Shown here: piece by piece, positions 16,329 to 23,977 of the stretch
How the letters are laid out: each line of letters starts with the position of its first letter
How positions within the stretch are numbered: position 1 is the first letter of the stretch
Assembly (NCBI GenBank): GCA_022825505.1
Contig: JAJDWR010000083.1
Coordinates: forward strand, 62,001-126,000
Direction: 5' to 3'
DNA length: 64,000 bases
DNA from: Gammaproteobacteria bacterium
GTDB lineage: Bacteria > Pseudomonadota > Gammaproteobacteria > Steroidobacterales > Rariloculaceae
Notes under the pieces: model-generated
The model's database searches: none
What the model saw: the letters and a program-made list of their open reading frames with translations, nothing else
What the model was told of the DNA's origin: nothing
Made by a program: the position numbers and the translations under genes

Positions 16329-16610
16329 ATGACCGACACACTTTCGATTGCAGAGGCGCGCCGGAACCTGCCGACGCTGATTCGGGATGCCGAGAGCGGT
16401 AAGGCAGTGACGCTAACGCGGCGTGGCACACCGGTCGCGGTACTTGTAGGGCGGCGTCAGTACGAGCAGCTTGCGGCGGGGCGGCGCAGCTTCTCGGAGG
16501 CCTACGGCGACTTTGCGAAAGGCTCCAATCTGGTGGAACTTGAGCTCGATCCCGATGCGCTGTTCGCGGATACGCGCGCGTCGGAAGCCGGGCGCGATAT
16601 CGGTTTCTGA
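16329..16610 (+). CDS. Phd/YefM-family antitoxin
   Basis: 93-aa antitoxin. The DNA-binding Phd/YefM N-terminus is clear: SIAEARRNLPTLIRDAESGKAVTLTRRGTPVAVLVGRRQYEQL, followed by a flexible acidic tail that should wrap the toxin (DFAKGSNLVELELDPDALFAD). It lies 3 nt upstream of the PIN toxin. Autorepression through the TGTACA repeats is expected. An in-frame ATG at 16296 would add 11 residues but falls in the -10/operator, so I start at 16329. Confidence 0.9.
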   Translation: MTDTLSIAEARRNLPTLIRDAESGKAVTLTRRGTPVAVLVGRRQYEQLAAGRRSFSEAYGDFAKGSNLVELELDPDALFADTRASEAGRDIGF

Positions 16611-16613
16611 CCG

Positions 16614-17024
16614 GTGCAATACCTTCTCGATACAAACATTGTCTCGGAACCGCTGCGGCCGAAACCTTCCATCAACATCATGCGCCGCTTGCGTAGGCAC
16701 GACGGGGAGATCGCGATTCCCTCCCCGGTCTGGCATGAGCTGCATTTCGGATGCGCAAGACTCCCGGAGTCGCGACGCCGGGATGCAATCGAGCGCTATA
16801 TCGAAGATGTTGTCCGCGGCAGCTTTCCCGTGATCGGATACGATCTGGAAGCGGCGGAGTGGCACGCGCTGGAACGCGCCCGTCTGAGCGCAAAGGGCAG
16901 AACCCCGCCCTTTGTCGACGGCCAAATCGCTGCCATCGCGCGCGTAAACGATCTTGCCGTTGTAACCTCGAATACGAGCGACTTCGGCATGTTTGAAGGC
17001 TTGCGCGTAGTGAGCTGGGCATGA
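16614..17024 (+). CDS. vapC: PIN-domain ribonuclease toxin (VapC family)
   Basis: 136-aa PIN nuclease, GTG start 3 nt after the antitoxin stop. Acidic catalytic residues sit where expected: Asp in YLLDTNIVSE, Glu in SPVWHELHFG, Asp in PPFVDGQIAAIA and the late SNTSDF motif. Cognate to the Phd/YefM protein upstream; a PIN toxin with a Phd-type antitoxin is a common mixed pairing. Likely cuts tRNA or rRNA when released; target not readable. Confidence 0.92.
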   Translation: MQYLLDTNIVSEPLRPKPSINIMRRLRRHDGEIAIPSPVWHELHFGCARLPESRRRDAIERYIEDVVRGSFPVIGYDLEAAEWHALERARLSAKGRTPPFVDGQIAAIARVNDLAVVTSNTSDFGMFEGLRVVSWA

Positions 17025-17071
17025 GGGTCCCGGTCACCCTGGGCCACAACGATCCGGAGAGGAGTCCACAC

Positions 17072-18352
17072 ATGAATCGATTGATTTGCGCGTTCATTCT
17101 GTTCGCGTCTGCCGGTACCGCGATTGCGCATCACGGCGTCGACGCCCACTTCGACACCTCGACGGATATCCGCTTTGAGGCCGTGGTCGCCGACATCAGG
17201 GTCATCAATCCCCATTCGTACATCTATTTTTCGCAATTGAACGATCAGGGCGAACTCGTGGAGGGGCGGTGCGAACTGTTCGAGCGCCGTTTCCTGGTTC
17301 GGTACGGGCTGTCCAACGAAACCGTTCCTCCGGGGACGCCGGTGAGAATCACCGGGAACCCCGCCCGGCGCGAGGCCAACGTCTGCCATGCCGAGCAGAT
17401 CGAGCTGGCAGACGGGCGAAGTTTCGGCAACCGTGGGCAGGTTTCGAATGACTCTGATTACGTCCCCGGCGAGGCGCTCATGGCTGCGGTGGTCGGCTCG
17501 GCGGAAGCGTCATCGCGGGTCATCGCGGAATCCTCCAGGGAGGCGGTGGAGCGAGTGCCGGTGGAGATTCCTGCCGAAGGCATGTTCGGCACCTGGGTGG
17601 CCTTTACGGGCATGCTTCCTGACGGTCTGCCCCCCGGCGTCGACGCGTCCGAACTGCAGTCCTCAGTGATGCCCATGGGCGGTCAGATGATGACGGGTAT
17701 GGGCAGCCTGGAAATGGGCATGGGAAGCCAAATGGCGGGTATGGGCGGTCAGATGAATCCCGACGCCGCCCAAATGCCCATGCCGCGCTTCATGGGCACC
17801 CGGTACTCGGTGGATTACACCGAGGCGGGACAGGCCGTCGCCGACACCTTCGACCCGGCGTTCGACAGTCCCGACATCCGCTGCCAGGCATCGGTGCTCC
17901 GCGGCATGCAACACCACGCGCTGGTGAACGAATTCGTGCCAGTCGGCAACGACACGCTGCGGTGGGTTTACGGATACATGGACCTGGTGCGGACAATTCA
18001 TATGGATCAGCCCGAACACCCCGGCGACCTCGAGCCGTCAATCCTTGGCCACTCCATCGGTTACTGGGACGGCCCCACGCTGGTGGTCCATACGCAGGGT
18101 TTCAGGAGCTTCGAGCTGTTCCGCGGCGTCATCAACAGCGACGCACTGCAGCTCGTCGAGCGCGTCACCCACGATCCGGAGACGGACCGGCTGGTGGTGT
18201 CGTTCGCAGCGCTGGACCCGAAGTACTGGCGAGCGCCTCTTCAGGGTGAAATCAAGATGGCGCGGACGGATGAGCCCTTCACACCCTACGGCTGCATCGA
18301 GTTGTCCGGCGAGAACAACCTGCGCCCGGACGAGCGCACGATTTTCGACTGA
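17072..18352 (+). CDS. Secreted DUF6152-family protein with methionine-rich insert
   Basis: 426-aa exported protein: signal MNRLICAFILFASAGTAIA, then mature HHGVDAHF, the His-rich start typical of DUF6152. The N-terminal OB-like domain has VVADIRVINPHSYIYF. Residues 200-241 hold 13 methionines in 42 residues, mixed with Gly and Gln (MGGQ, GMGSQMAGMGG), absent from the second family member at 48.4 kb. Such strings can bind copper(I) in periplasmic proteins, but this is inference. A C-terminal domain follows (RYSVDYTEAG ... SFAALDPKYW). GGAGAGGAG precedes the ATG. Function unknown. Confidence 0.82.
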   Translation: MNRLICAFILFASAGTAIAHHGVDAHFDTSTDIRFEAVVADIRVINPHSYIYFSQLNDQGELVEGRCELFERRFLVRYGLSNETVPPGTPVRITGNPARREANVCHAEQIELADGRSFGNRGQVSNDSDYVPGEALMAAVVGSAEASSRVIAESSREAVERVPVEIPAEGMFGTWVAFTGMLPDGLPPGVDASELQSSVMPMGGQMMTGMGSLEMGMGSQMAGMGGQMNPDAAQMPMPRFMGTRYSVDYTEAGQAVADTFDPAFDSPDIRCQASVLRGMQHHALVNEFVPVGNDTLRWVYGYMDLVRTIHMDQPEHPGDLEPSILGHSIGYWDGPTLVVHTQGFRSFELFRGVINSDALQLVERVTHDPETDRLVVSFAALDPKYWRAPLQGEIKMARTDEPFTPYGCIELSGENNLRPDERTIFD

Positions 18353-18451
18353 CTTGCGTCGATACTTACGGTTCGAGGCGGAGGCGCGGAGTCACTTCGG
18401 CGCCAGTCACACAGGCGGCGAACTGCGTAATGCGCCGGCGCGCTTTTGCCC

Positions 18452-20044
18452 TCAGCGCGTCATGAGGAGCGTCAACCGACCGCGACCGTGCGCAGACGGG
18501 TGCTGCACAATCACATCCGCCTTGCCGTCCCCGTTCAGGTCTGCAAGCATGGCGTTGCGTTCGTCAGCCGGAATCGCGAGGGGCACGGCGATCGGGTGCT
18601 CGGAAAGCGGCTCCGTTCCCGGGGTGGCGAGGAACACCCGAAGTTCGTTCCAGCGCTCGCCGACCAGGAGGTCCAAACGGCCGTCCCCGTCGACGTCGCC
18701 CACGAGCACCGTGGGAAACAGCGGTCCCCGCCGGTCAAGCGGGGAGAACGGGGGCCTGACCCTGCGGCTCCAGTCGGGACGGGCCGAGTAGTCATCGTTC
18801 CTGAGTGTGTGCAGCGCGAGATCCATCGCGATCGATTTGCCGACCGTGGCCCGGAACATGCCGCCCGGACCGATGTTGACCGCTGCCATGGCCATTTCGG
18901 TCACGCCGTCGCCGTCGACGTCGAGGAACCGTTGCGACGCGTAGCCCCAGGGCTGGAGCCCACCGGCCCTGCCTGGTGCCTCGACGCTGGTGTCGACGGC
19001 GGCCGGAAACAGCGTGCCGTTCGGCGAGGGGCGACCGAAGCGTACGTCGTACCGGCCGCGCAGCCTGAAGGGGCTGCGGCCCGCAAGGGACAGGGTGACA
19101 GCGTCGCTGACGCCATCGCCGTTCAGGTCGCGAAAGGCGTACAGGACAGTGTGCTCCGTACGGGGACCGAGTCCGAGGAGCATGGATGCGACGCTCGCGT
19201 CCGGGAACTGGAACGCAAGCCCGTACGCGCCGTCGAAGTCGAACGAGAAATCGGTGGAGAAAGTACGCGGTTCGTCCTCGAAACCGCCCGCTTCGTCCTG
19301 CAGATAGAGAAGGAAGTGTTCGCCGTTCCAAAACGCAATGTCCTCCCGCCCGTCCCTGTTGTAGTCCATTCGATGAACCCGGCTGAGATACCACGGCAGG
19401 GTCTGCGCGGTGATTCCGATCTCGCGGTACGTTTGCCGGTGTTCGGGCGCGGTCGCGTCCAGGAACGGTTCCGGGGGACCCAGTCTGCGGGGCGTTGCGA
19501 AAGTGCCGTCAGGCGATTGCAGGCTCACCCAGAAGCCGTCGATGTGGGGGAAGAGCACGTCGTCGCGACCGTCGCCGTTGATGTCCCGGGCGACGTCCAG
19601 ATGTGGGACCCCCTCGTTATCGGAACTACGGAACCGGATTGTCACATCGACCATCGGATGCGTGGTCCCCGTTTCCAAATCCAGCCAACCGATACCGGCG
19701 TTGCGCCGGTAGGTGAGCAGGCGATCGCGGCCGGCTACCGTGGCGACATCCACGAACAGCACGGCCGGCTCGGCCTCGTGCTCGACAATGCTCGTCCATT
19801 CGCCGTCCTCGAACAGGAGAAACTGAACATGGCGTGCGCCCGCGGAGTCCACGCGCACGACCGCTAGCTGCGGGCGGTCGGTACCGTCGAAAGAGCCCGC
19901 GAGTACGGACTGATGGCGCGCTGGCGGGGTCGCTATCTCGTGGGCCTCAAAGAGGGGATCGGCTATTTGGGCGGTGGGGGCGGCTGCGCAACCCGCGAGG
20001 CCGGCGGCGGCGCCCAGAGTCCTGATTTGACGGTGCAAGCCCAT
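18452..20044 (-). CDS. FG-GAP/VCBS-repeat lipoprotein
   Basis: 530-aa outer or periplasmic lipoprotein. Signal peptide with lipobox LAGC at about residue 19 (AAGLAGC), acylated Cys first in the mature form. Calcium-binding FG-GAP/VCBS blades recur: DINGDGRDDVLFP, DYNRDGREDIAFW, DLNGDGVSDAVTL, DVDGDGVTEMAMA, DVDGDGRLDLLVG and DLNGDGKADVIVQ, an integrin-like propeller. GGAGA precedes the ATG at 20044. Upstream in-frame starts at 20101 lack a site. Similar proteins bind polysaccharide or act as surface adhesins; no ligand can be named. Confidence 0.85.
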   Translation of the reverse strand: MGLHRQIRTLGAAAGLAGCAAAPTAQIADPLFEAHEIATPPARHQSVLAGSFDGTDRPQLAVVRVDSAGARHVQFLLFEDGEWTSIVEHEAEPAVLFVDVATVAGRDRLLTYRRNAGIGWLDLETGTTHPMVDVTIRFRSSDNEGVPHLDVARDINGDGRDDVLFPHIDGFWVSLQSPDGTFATPRRLGPPEPFLDATAPEHRQTYREIGITAQTLPWYLSRVHRMDYNRDGREDIAFWNGEHFLLYLQDEAGGFEDEPRTFSTDFSFDFDGAYGLAFQFPDASVASMLLGLGPRTEHTVLYAFRDLNGDGVSDAVTLSLAGRSPFRLRGRYDVRFGRPSPNGTLFPAAVDTSVEAPGRAGGLQPWGYASQRFLDVDGDGVTEMAMAAVNIGPGGMFRATVGKSIAMDLALHTLRNDDYSARPDWSRRVRPPFSPLDRRGPLFPTVLVGDVDGDGRLDLLVGERWNELRVFLATPGTEPLSEHPIAVPLAIPADERNAMLADLNGDGKADVIVQHPSAHGRGRLTLLMTR

Positions 20045-20120
20045 GAGCTGTCTCCGATTTGGACGGTGCGGCAGGCTAGCGAAGGAAACCACTATTCGCA
20101 ACCACGTTGATCAAAGTGCT

Positions 20121-20150
20121 ACGATATGGACTGAAAAGGTCCCATATCGT
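20121..20150. promoter_or_regulatory. Palindromic operator just upstream of the XRE regulator
   Basis: ACGATATGG (20121-20129) and CCATATCGT (20142-20150) form a perfect 9-bp inverted repeat with a 12-nt centre, ending 8 bp before the ATG at 20159. No Shine-Dalgarno is seen, so binding here, or folding of the leader RNA, could block expression. Likely autoregulatory site of the XRE protein. Confidence 0.6.
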
Positions 20151-20158
20151 GATACCTC

Positions 20159-20899
20159 ATGGATCAGTCAAAGCGCATTGTCAGGGCACTGAAAGAAGCG
20201 CTGAAGGCGCGGCGAATCTCCTACGGGCAAGTGGCCGATCACCTCGATCTGTCGCTGAGCAGCGTCAAGCGGTTGTTCTCGGCCGGGAGTTTCTCGCTTG
20301 CGCGGCTGGAGAAGGTCTGCGACCTGGCCGGCATCGACCTGCTTGACCTTGCGCGTCGGGCCGAGGAGAACCGGCTGCGGGTCTCGTCGCTGTCCGTCGA
20401 TCAGGAGCGGGAACTGGTAAGCGACCCCTCGCTGCTGCTCACCGCGGTGTGCGTGTTCAATCGCAGTACGTACGAGCGCATTCTCAGGAACTACCGGTTC
20501 TCGGAAGTCCAGTTGACCAAACTGCTCTTGCGCCTTGACCGCATGGGACTGATCGAACTGCTCCCCGACAACCGCATTCGGCTGCGCATCTCACGGAACT
20601 TCGCCTGGCTCCCGGGGGGGCCGATCCACCGCTACTTCGTCGAACGCGTGCAGGGCGAGTTCCTCTCCGGTGCGTTCGACCCGGACCGCGACGCGCAACG
20701 GTTCGCGTGGGGAATGGTATCCGGGCAGTCTGCAACCGCGTTACGGGCGAAGATCGCCGAACTCATGGATGGGTTCGATGACGTGACCCGGCGCGACGAA
20801 GTGCGCGCAGGCGGCGATGCGCGCGGCACCTGCCTGCTCGTCGCGCTTCGCCAGTGGGAGCCCGCTTCATTCGCGACCATGCGTCGTCCGGACGGCTAA
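20159..20899 (+). CDS. XRE-family transcriptional regulator
   Basis: 246-aa regulator. N-terminal Cro/C1-type helix-turn-helix (about 8-60: LKARRISYGQVADHLDLSLSSVKRLFSAGSFSLARLEKVCDLAGI), then a longer C-terminal domain of unknown role with a winged-helix-like section (FSEVQLTKLLLRLDRMGLIELLPDNRIRLRISRNFAWLPGG). It is transcribed away from the FG-GAP lipoprotein, and its probable operator lies in the shared 114-bp spacer, so both genes may be targets. Stop overlaps the end of the small convergent gene by 4 nt. Confidence 0.85.
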   Translation: MDQSKRIVRALKEALKARRISYGQVADHLDLSLSSVKRLFSAGSFSLARLEKVCDLAGIDLLDLARRAEENRLRVSSLSVDQERELVSDPSLLLTAVCVFNRSTYERILRNYRFSEVQLTKLLLRLDRMGLIELLPDNRIRLRISRNFAWLPGGPIHRYFVERVQGEFLSGAFDPDRDAQRFAWGMVSGQSATALRAKIAELMDGFDDVTRRDEVRAGGDARGTCLLVALRQWEPASFATMRRPDG

Positions 20900-21099
20900 C
20901 CATCGAAATCCGACACCGCTTCGATCCAGCGAAGCGCCTCGACTTCCGCCGCGGGGTCGAGACGGGCCACCGAGTCGGCGATGCGTTCGCGCACCTGCCG
21001 CAGCCTCGCATCCGGAAGCGTCAGGCGGATTTCGCGGCGCTGCGCTTCGCGCTGCCGCTTGCGCATTGCGCGCATTCGCTGCGCGGGGGATGTGGCCAT
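20896..21099 (-). CDS. Small MazE/DUF3018-like antitoxin-type protein, orphan
   Basis: 67-aa basic protein (MATSPAQRMRAMRKRQREAQ, then LPDARLRQVRERIADSVARLDP ending EAVSDFDG). This layout recalls short proteins labelled MazE-family antitoxins that precede PemK/MazF toxins. Here no toxin follows, since the next gene downstream is the convergent XRE regulator. GGAGG lies 10 bases before ATG 21099. It may be an orphan or serve with the neighbouring nucleotidyltransferase gene upstream on the same strand. Confidence 0.6.
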   Translation of the reverse strand: MATSPAQRMRAMRKRQREAQRREIRLTLPDARLRQVRERIADSVARLDPAAEVEALRWIEAVSDFDG

Positions 21100-21196
21100 G
21101 CGGGTCAAGCCTCCAGGTTGTCGGTGGTCGAACTGTAACGCGTTACGGCAAGCGGCGGCACCCTCCAGATGGCCGCGATCGCGGGCGCCGGGACCG

Positions 21197-21589
21197 TCAG
21201 CCGGCCCGATCGGGTGGCACGGCAAACTGATTCAGGAACCGCACCAGCCCATCGTTGCGCACGGGCCTCGCTCGGACGTGCCGGGCAAGCGAGCGCGGAC
21301 TCACCCCGCAGCGGGTGATAAGCAAGGCGCACTCGTGCGGCGCGAGGCTCGACAATAGCCACCCCACCGCACAACTTGAATCGTCATTCCGGCCGGGTTC
21401 GCCATTGAGCGATTCCACGATACCAGCCCCGTCCACTCGCCCTTTGCGTCCAGCGCAGTGCTTGCGCGCGATGACCCCCGCGACATCCTCGGCGTCGCGC
21501 TGGCGAGTTTCGCCGGGTTGGCCAGGCACGTATCGGGCGAAGTCCTCGTCCGGGCGAAGCTCCTGCGGTGTCATCGACAGGGGAATCAT
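21197..21589 (-). CDS. Hypothetical protein translationally coupled to the nucleotidyltransferase
   Basis: 130-aa protein, not recognised. It begins at an ATG overlapping the upstream nucleotidyltransferase stop (ATGA), the best sign it is real. The sequence is Arg-rich, with a helical C-terminal part (VGWLLSSLAPHECALLITRCGVSPRSLARHVRARPVRNDGLVRFLNQF). No signal or membrane span. It could be the second member of a toxin-antitoxin-like pair in reversed order compared with AbiEi-AbiEii. A competing plus-strand frame over the same bases has no start signal. Confidence 0.45.
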   Translation of the reverse strand: MIPLSMTPQELRPDEDFARYVPGQPGETRQRDAEDVAGVIARKHCAGRKGRVDGAGIVESLNGEPGRNDDSSCAVGWLLSSLAPHECALLITRCGVSPRSLARHVRARPVRNDGLVRFLNQFAVPPDRAG

Positions 21590-22302
21590 CGTCCCTGCCC
21601 CGTCCCGCCCCCAAGCGAGGCCGAATCCGGCCGAAGCGCCGCCAGCACCCGTTTTCGCAACTCGTCTTCAGACCAACGGCGCCGCGGTTCGATCAGCGCC
21701 TTTGTGTCGTCGCCGGTCCAGCCCTTCGGCAACGCGTCGATAACGGCGGATACGGTTGCCAGTACACGCGGACTTGCATGGGCGCGAGCCCGGGCGAGTG
21801 CCGCGGGGTCATGGATGCTCGCGGCGGCCAGGTCGTAGGCGTCGCGCACCGCGATTTCACCAGACCGGTACATTCGCCAGACGACTTTCGCGTAGAGGAT
21901 TTGCGCACTGCCCTGGAGCCGGAGACTCGTCCCGGCCAGCCGTGTGGGCACGCTCGGCTCGAGCACCACGCTTCCGGGTAGCACGGACGCCTCGATACCA
22001 GCGATTTCCGTGTAGGTTGCAACGTCCTCGCACCAGGTTCGCTCTCGCGAACAACCCGCAATTTCGCCGATCCTGTCCTCGATGCCGGAGCGCTCCCGGG
22101 GCGAGAGTCCGCCGTAGACGGTAGGCTCGCAGAACAGATCGACGTCGAACGAGTTTCGGTGGCCCCAGCGGGAGGCGAGCACGGTACCACCCCCGAACGA
22201 GATGTGCCGCCCGTCGACAACACCGGCCAACGCGTCGAACAACGCCTCTGCAATGTCGCATTGAGGGGCGGAAATACGCTCTTCCGGAGTCGCATCCATC
22301 AT
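21586..22302 (-). CDS. AbiEii-like nucleotidyltransferase domain protein
   Basis: 238-aa protein with the minimal nucleotidyltransferase pattern of the AbiEii/AbiGii group: HISFGGGTVLASRWGHRNSFDVDLFCEP, with the G-G-x(n)-R-x-S-x-D-x-D signature and acidic pair D-V-D. The remaining helical part (YAKVVWRMYRSGEIAVRDAYDLAAASIHDPAALARA) matches the usual C-terminal half. AbiEii toxins pyrophosphorylate or NMP-modify tRNA. Expected partner AbiEi (winged-helix antitoxin) is not upstream; an unrelated 130-aa frame follows with a 4-nt overlap. Start ATG at 22302 or 22299. Confidence 0.75.
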   Translation of the reverse strand: MMDATPEERISAPQCDIAEALFDALAGVVDGRHISFGGGTVLASRWGHRNSFDVDLFCEPTVYGGLSPRERSGIEDRIGEIAGCSRERTWCEDVATYTEIAGIEASVLPGSVVLEPSVPTRLAGTSLRLQGSAQILYAKVVWRMYRSGEIAVRDAYDLAAASIHDPAALARARAHASPRVLATVSAVIDALPKGWTGDDTKALIEPRRRWSEDELRKRVLAALRPDSASLGGGTGQGR

Positions 22303-22339
22303 GTCGCCGCCAGAGTGTCCAGGCTGCGGTCTGCGCAAG

Positions 22340-22789
22340 TTACTCGTACGGTATCACCTCGGCGAACCAGAGTTCGCGGTCGATGCGCCACTCGCTGTCG
22401 TCGCCGAGCCGCCAGATATGGACGAAGGCGCCGTCGCCGAGCAAGTCTCCGCCATCGCTGTCGACGACTTCGTAGGCCCCGTGGACCAGCATCGTGTCGG
22501 TGCCGTCGACGGTGTGGGTCACGTTCAGCAGGGTGAGCGGATTGCCTTCCCCGAAGTCCGAGGCCCAGAACGCACGGATGTCGTCGCGTCCCGCCAATGT
22601 CGGTGCACCGTGGGCCGTCAACTCGGCACTCTCGGTGTAGAGCGCCGAAAGGGCATCACCGTCGTGGTCGTTGTAGGCGGCGACCCACCGGTCGGCGAGT
22701 TCCTGGGCGTCGACGGGAGCCTGGGCGGACAACCCCGACGAAGCCAGGAGAATGACCATGCCGATGCCGAGACAACTGAATTGCTTCAT
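22340..22789 (-). CDS. Exported SnoaL/NTF2-like protein
   Basis: 149-aa protein. A cleavable signal (MKQFSCLGIGMVILLASSGLSA) precedes an NTF2-like cone: ADRWVAAYNDHDGDALSALYTESAELTAHGAPTLAGRDDIRAFWASDF, then DGAFVHIWRLGDDSEWRIDRELWF. This is the SgcJ/SnoaL type that includes many small-molecule-binding or orphan periplasmic proteins. AGGGA lies before ATG 22789. It sits 100 bp after the exported SDR gene on the same strand, so the two may act together in the periplasm, which would be inference. Confidence 0.85.
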   Translation of the reverse strand: MKQFSCLGIGMVILLASSGLSAQAPVDAQELADRWVAAYNDHDGDALSALYTESAELTAHGAPTLAGRDDIRAFWASDFGEGNPLTLLNVTHTVDGTDTMLVHGAYEVVDSDGGDLLGDGAFVHIWRLGDDSEWRIDRELWFAEVIPYE

Positions 22790-22888
22790 CTTGATTTCCC
22801 TCTTGTCAAACGTTCTTTCCAATGTCGATTCGGCCCGGACAGCTGGCAGGCCATCTTCCTGCACGGTAAAGTTCGCCCGAATCCGCCG

Positions 22889-23719
22889 CTACCAGGCGAC
22901 CGTGGAGCCGTCGAAACTGAGCGGGCGTCCATCATAGCCCGCGTCCAGTCCTTCAATCACAGCCGCCATGCCGGCCACGCTGTCCTCGGACGTATTGGCC
23001 CGAGGCACCAGCGAGGGCCGATTGTTCTGCAACATGTCGGTCACCGTCGGACCCGGCGCAACGAGTGCCACCACGATGCCGCGGTCGGCCAGTTCTGCAC
23101 CGATCTTGCGCATGGCCATGTTCAGCGCGGTCTTGCTGATGCTGTAGTAGGCGCCTCCCGCCGACATGGTCTCGCGCGAAACGGAGCCGGCGCCGCTGCT
23201 GATCGAGACGATCTTCTTCTGCCCGCTGGCTGCCACGTGGTCCGCGAACGCCTCCGCCATCTTCATCGGCGCCAGCACGTTGACGGCCATGACATCGTGA
23301 AACGTCCCTGCGTCCAGCGATCCGAACGCCTGGCCCTCCGTATCTCCGTAGATGCCGGCGTTGTTGATCAGCACGTCGATGGGCGTGCCGGCATAGGCGG
23401 CAGCCAGTTCCCGGATGCGTTCGCCGTCGGTCACGTCGAGTTGCTCGACGAGCAGGTGCTCGTACTCCCCGGCCAGCGCGTTGAGTTCATCGGCGCGTTC
23501 CGGCGCACGGGCGGTTGCCAGCACGTTCCATCCCTGAGCGATGTAGTGTTGAACGAAGGCCAGCCCGATGCCCCGGTTTGAGCCGGTGACCAGCACCGTC
23601 GATCGATCGGGGTCAATGCTCGCGCCGTGGGCTCCGCCGGTCGCAAGTATCAGCAACGCGAGAGCCGGCAGCAGCCGGGAAACCGGAAAGGGACAAGGAA
23701 CACGAATAACCTGGCGCAT
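22889..23719 (-). CDS. Short-chain dehydrogenase/reductase with N-terminal export signal
   Basis: 276-aa classical SDR: cofactor motif TGSNRGIGLAF (about 45-55), NNAGIYG, the active serine region SISSGAG and the Tyr-x3-Lys pair in YYSISKTALN. Unusual is the N-terminus, with a basic start then RLLPALALLILATGGAHGAS before the Rossmann strand, a clear signal peptide or anchor. SDRs normally need cytosolic NAD(P)H, so export would require a Tat route or membrane tethering facing inward. Start ATG 23719 is the first in frame. Substrate unknown. Confidence 0.88.
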   Translation of the reverse strand: MRQVIRVPCPFPVSRLLPALALLILATGGAHGASIDPDRSTVLVTGSNRGIGLAFVQHYIAQGWNVLATARAPERADELNALAGEYEHLLVEQLDVTDGERIRELAAAYAGTPIDVLINNAGIYGDTEGQAFGSLDAGTFHDVMAVNVLAPMKMAEAFADHVAASGQKKIVSISSGAGSVSRETMSAGGAYYSISKTALNMAMRKIGAELADRGIVVALVAPGPTVTDMLQNNRPSLVPRANTSEDSVAGMAAVIEGLDAGYDGRPLSFDGSTVAW

Positions 23720-23949
23720 CTGGAAGGTCCGACTATGGATTGGAGGTTGATGGTAACCCGAAGCAAAAGGACCTGTTAACGCTTTCTGTCGACACCCTCC
23801 GGATCCGCCACCGCCCCTGGCCGCAATGGAGGGATCGGAACATCCCGCCCGTCAGTTCCCGCCGTTTCCGACAGGGCCCGGCGCAGCCTCACCTGAAACC
23901 GGCTTGAGATTTCTTTGCTTGCGCCGAACCGCCATCGTGAAGTAGTGTT

Positions 23950-23974
23950 TGGTCCAACCAATTTGGTAGGACCA
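23950..23974 (+). promoter_or_regulatory. Double FadR-type operator over the GntR ribosome binding site
   Basis: Two boxes of the TGGT-N3-ACCA type recognised by FadR-subfamily GntR proteins: TGGTCCAACCA (23950-23960) and TGGTAGGACCA (23964-23974), 14 bp apart centre to centre. Together they form a near-perfect 25-bp palindrome. The second box contains the TAGGA that serves as ribosome binding site for ATG 23978. Strong case for autorepression. Confidence 0.8.
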
Positions 23975-23977
23975 TAA

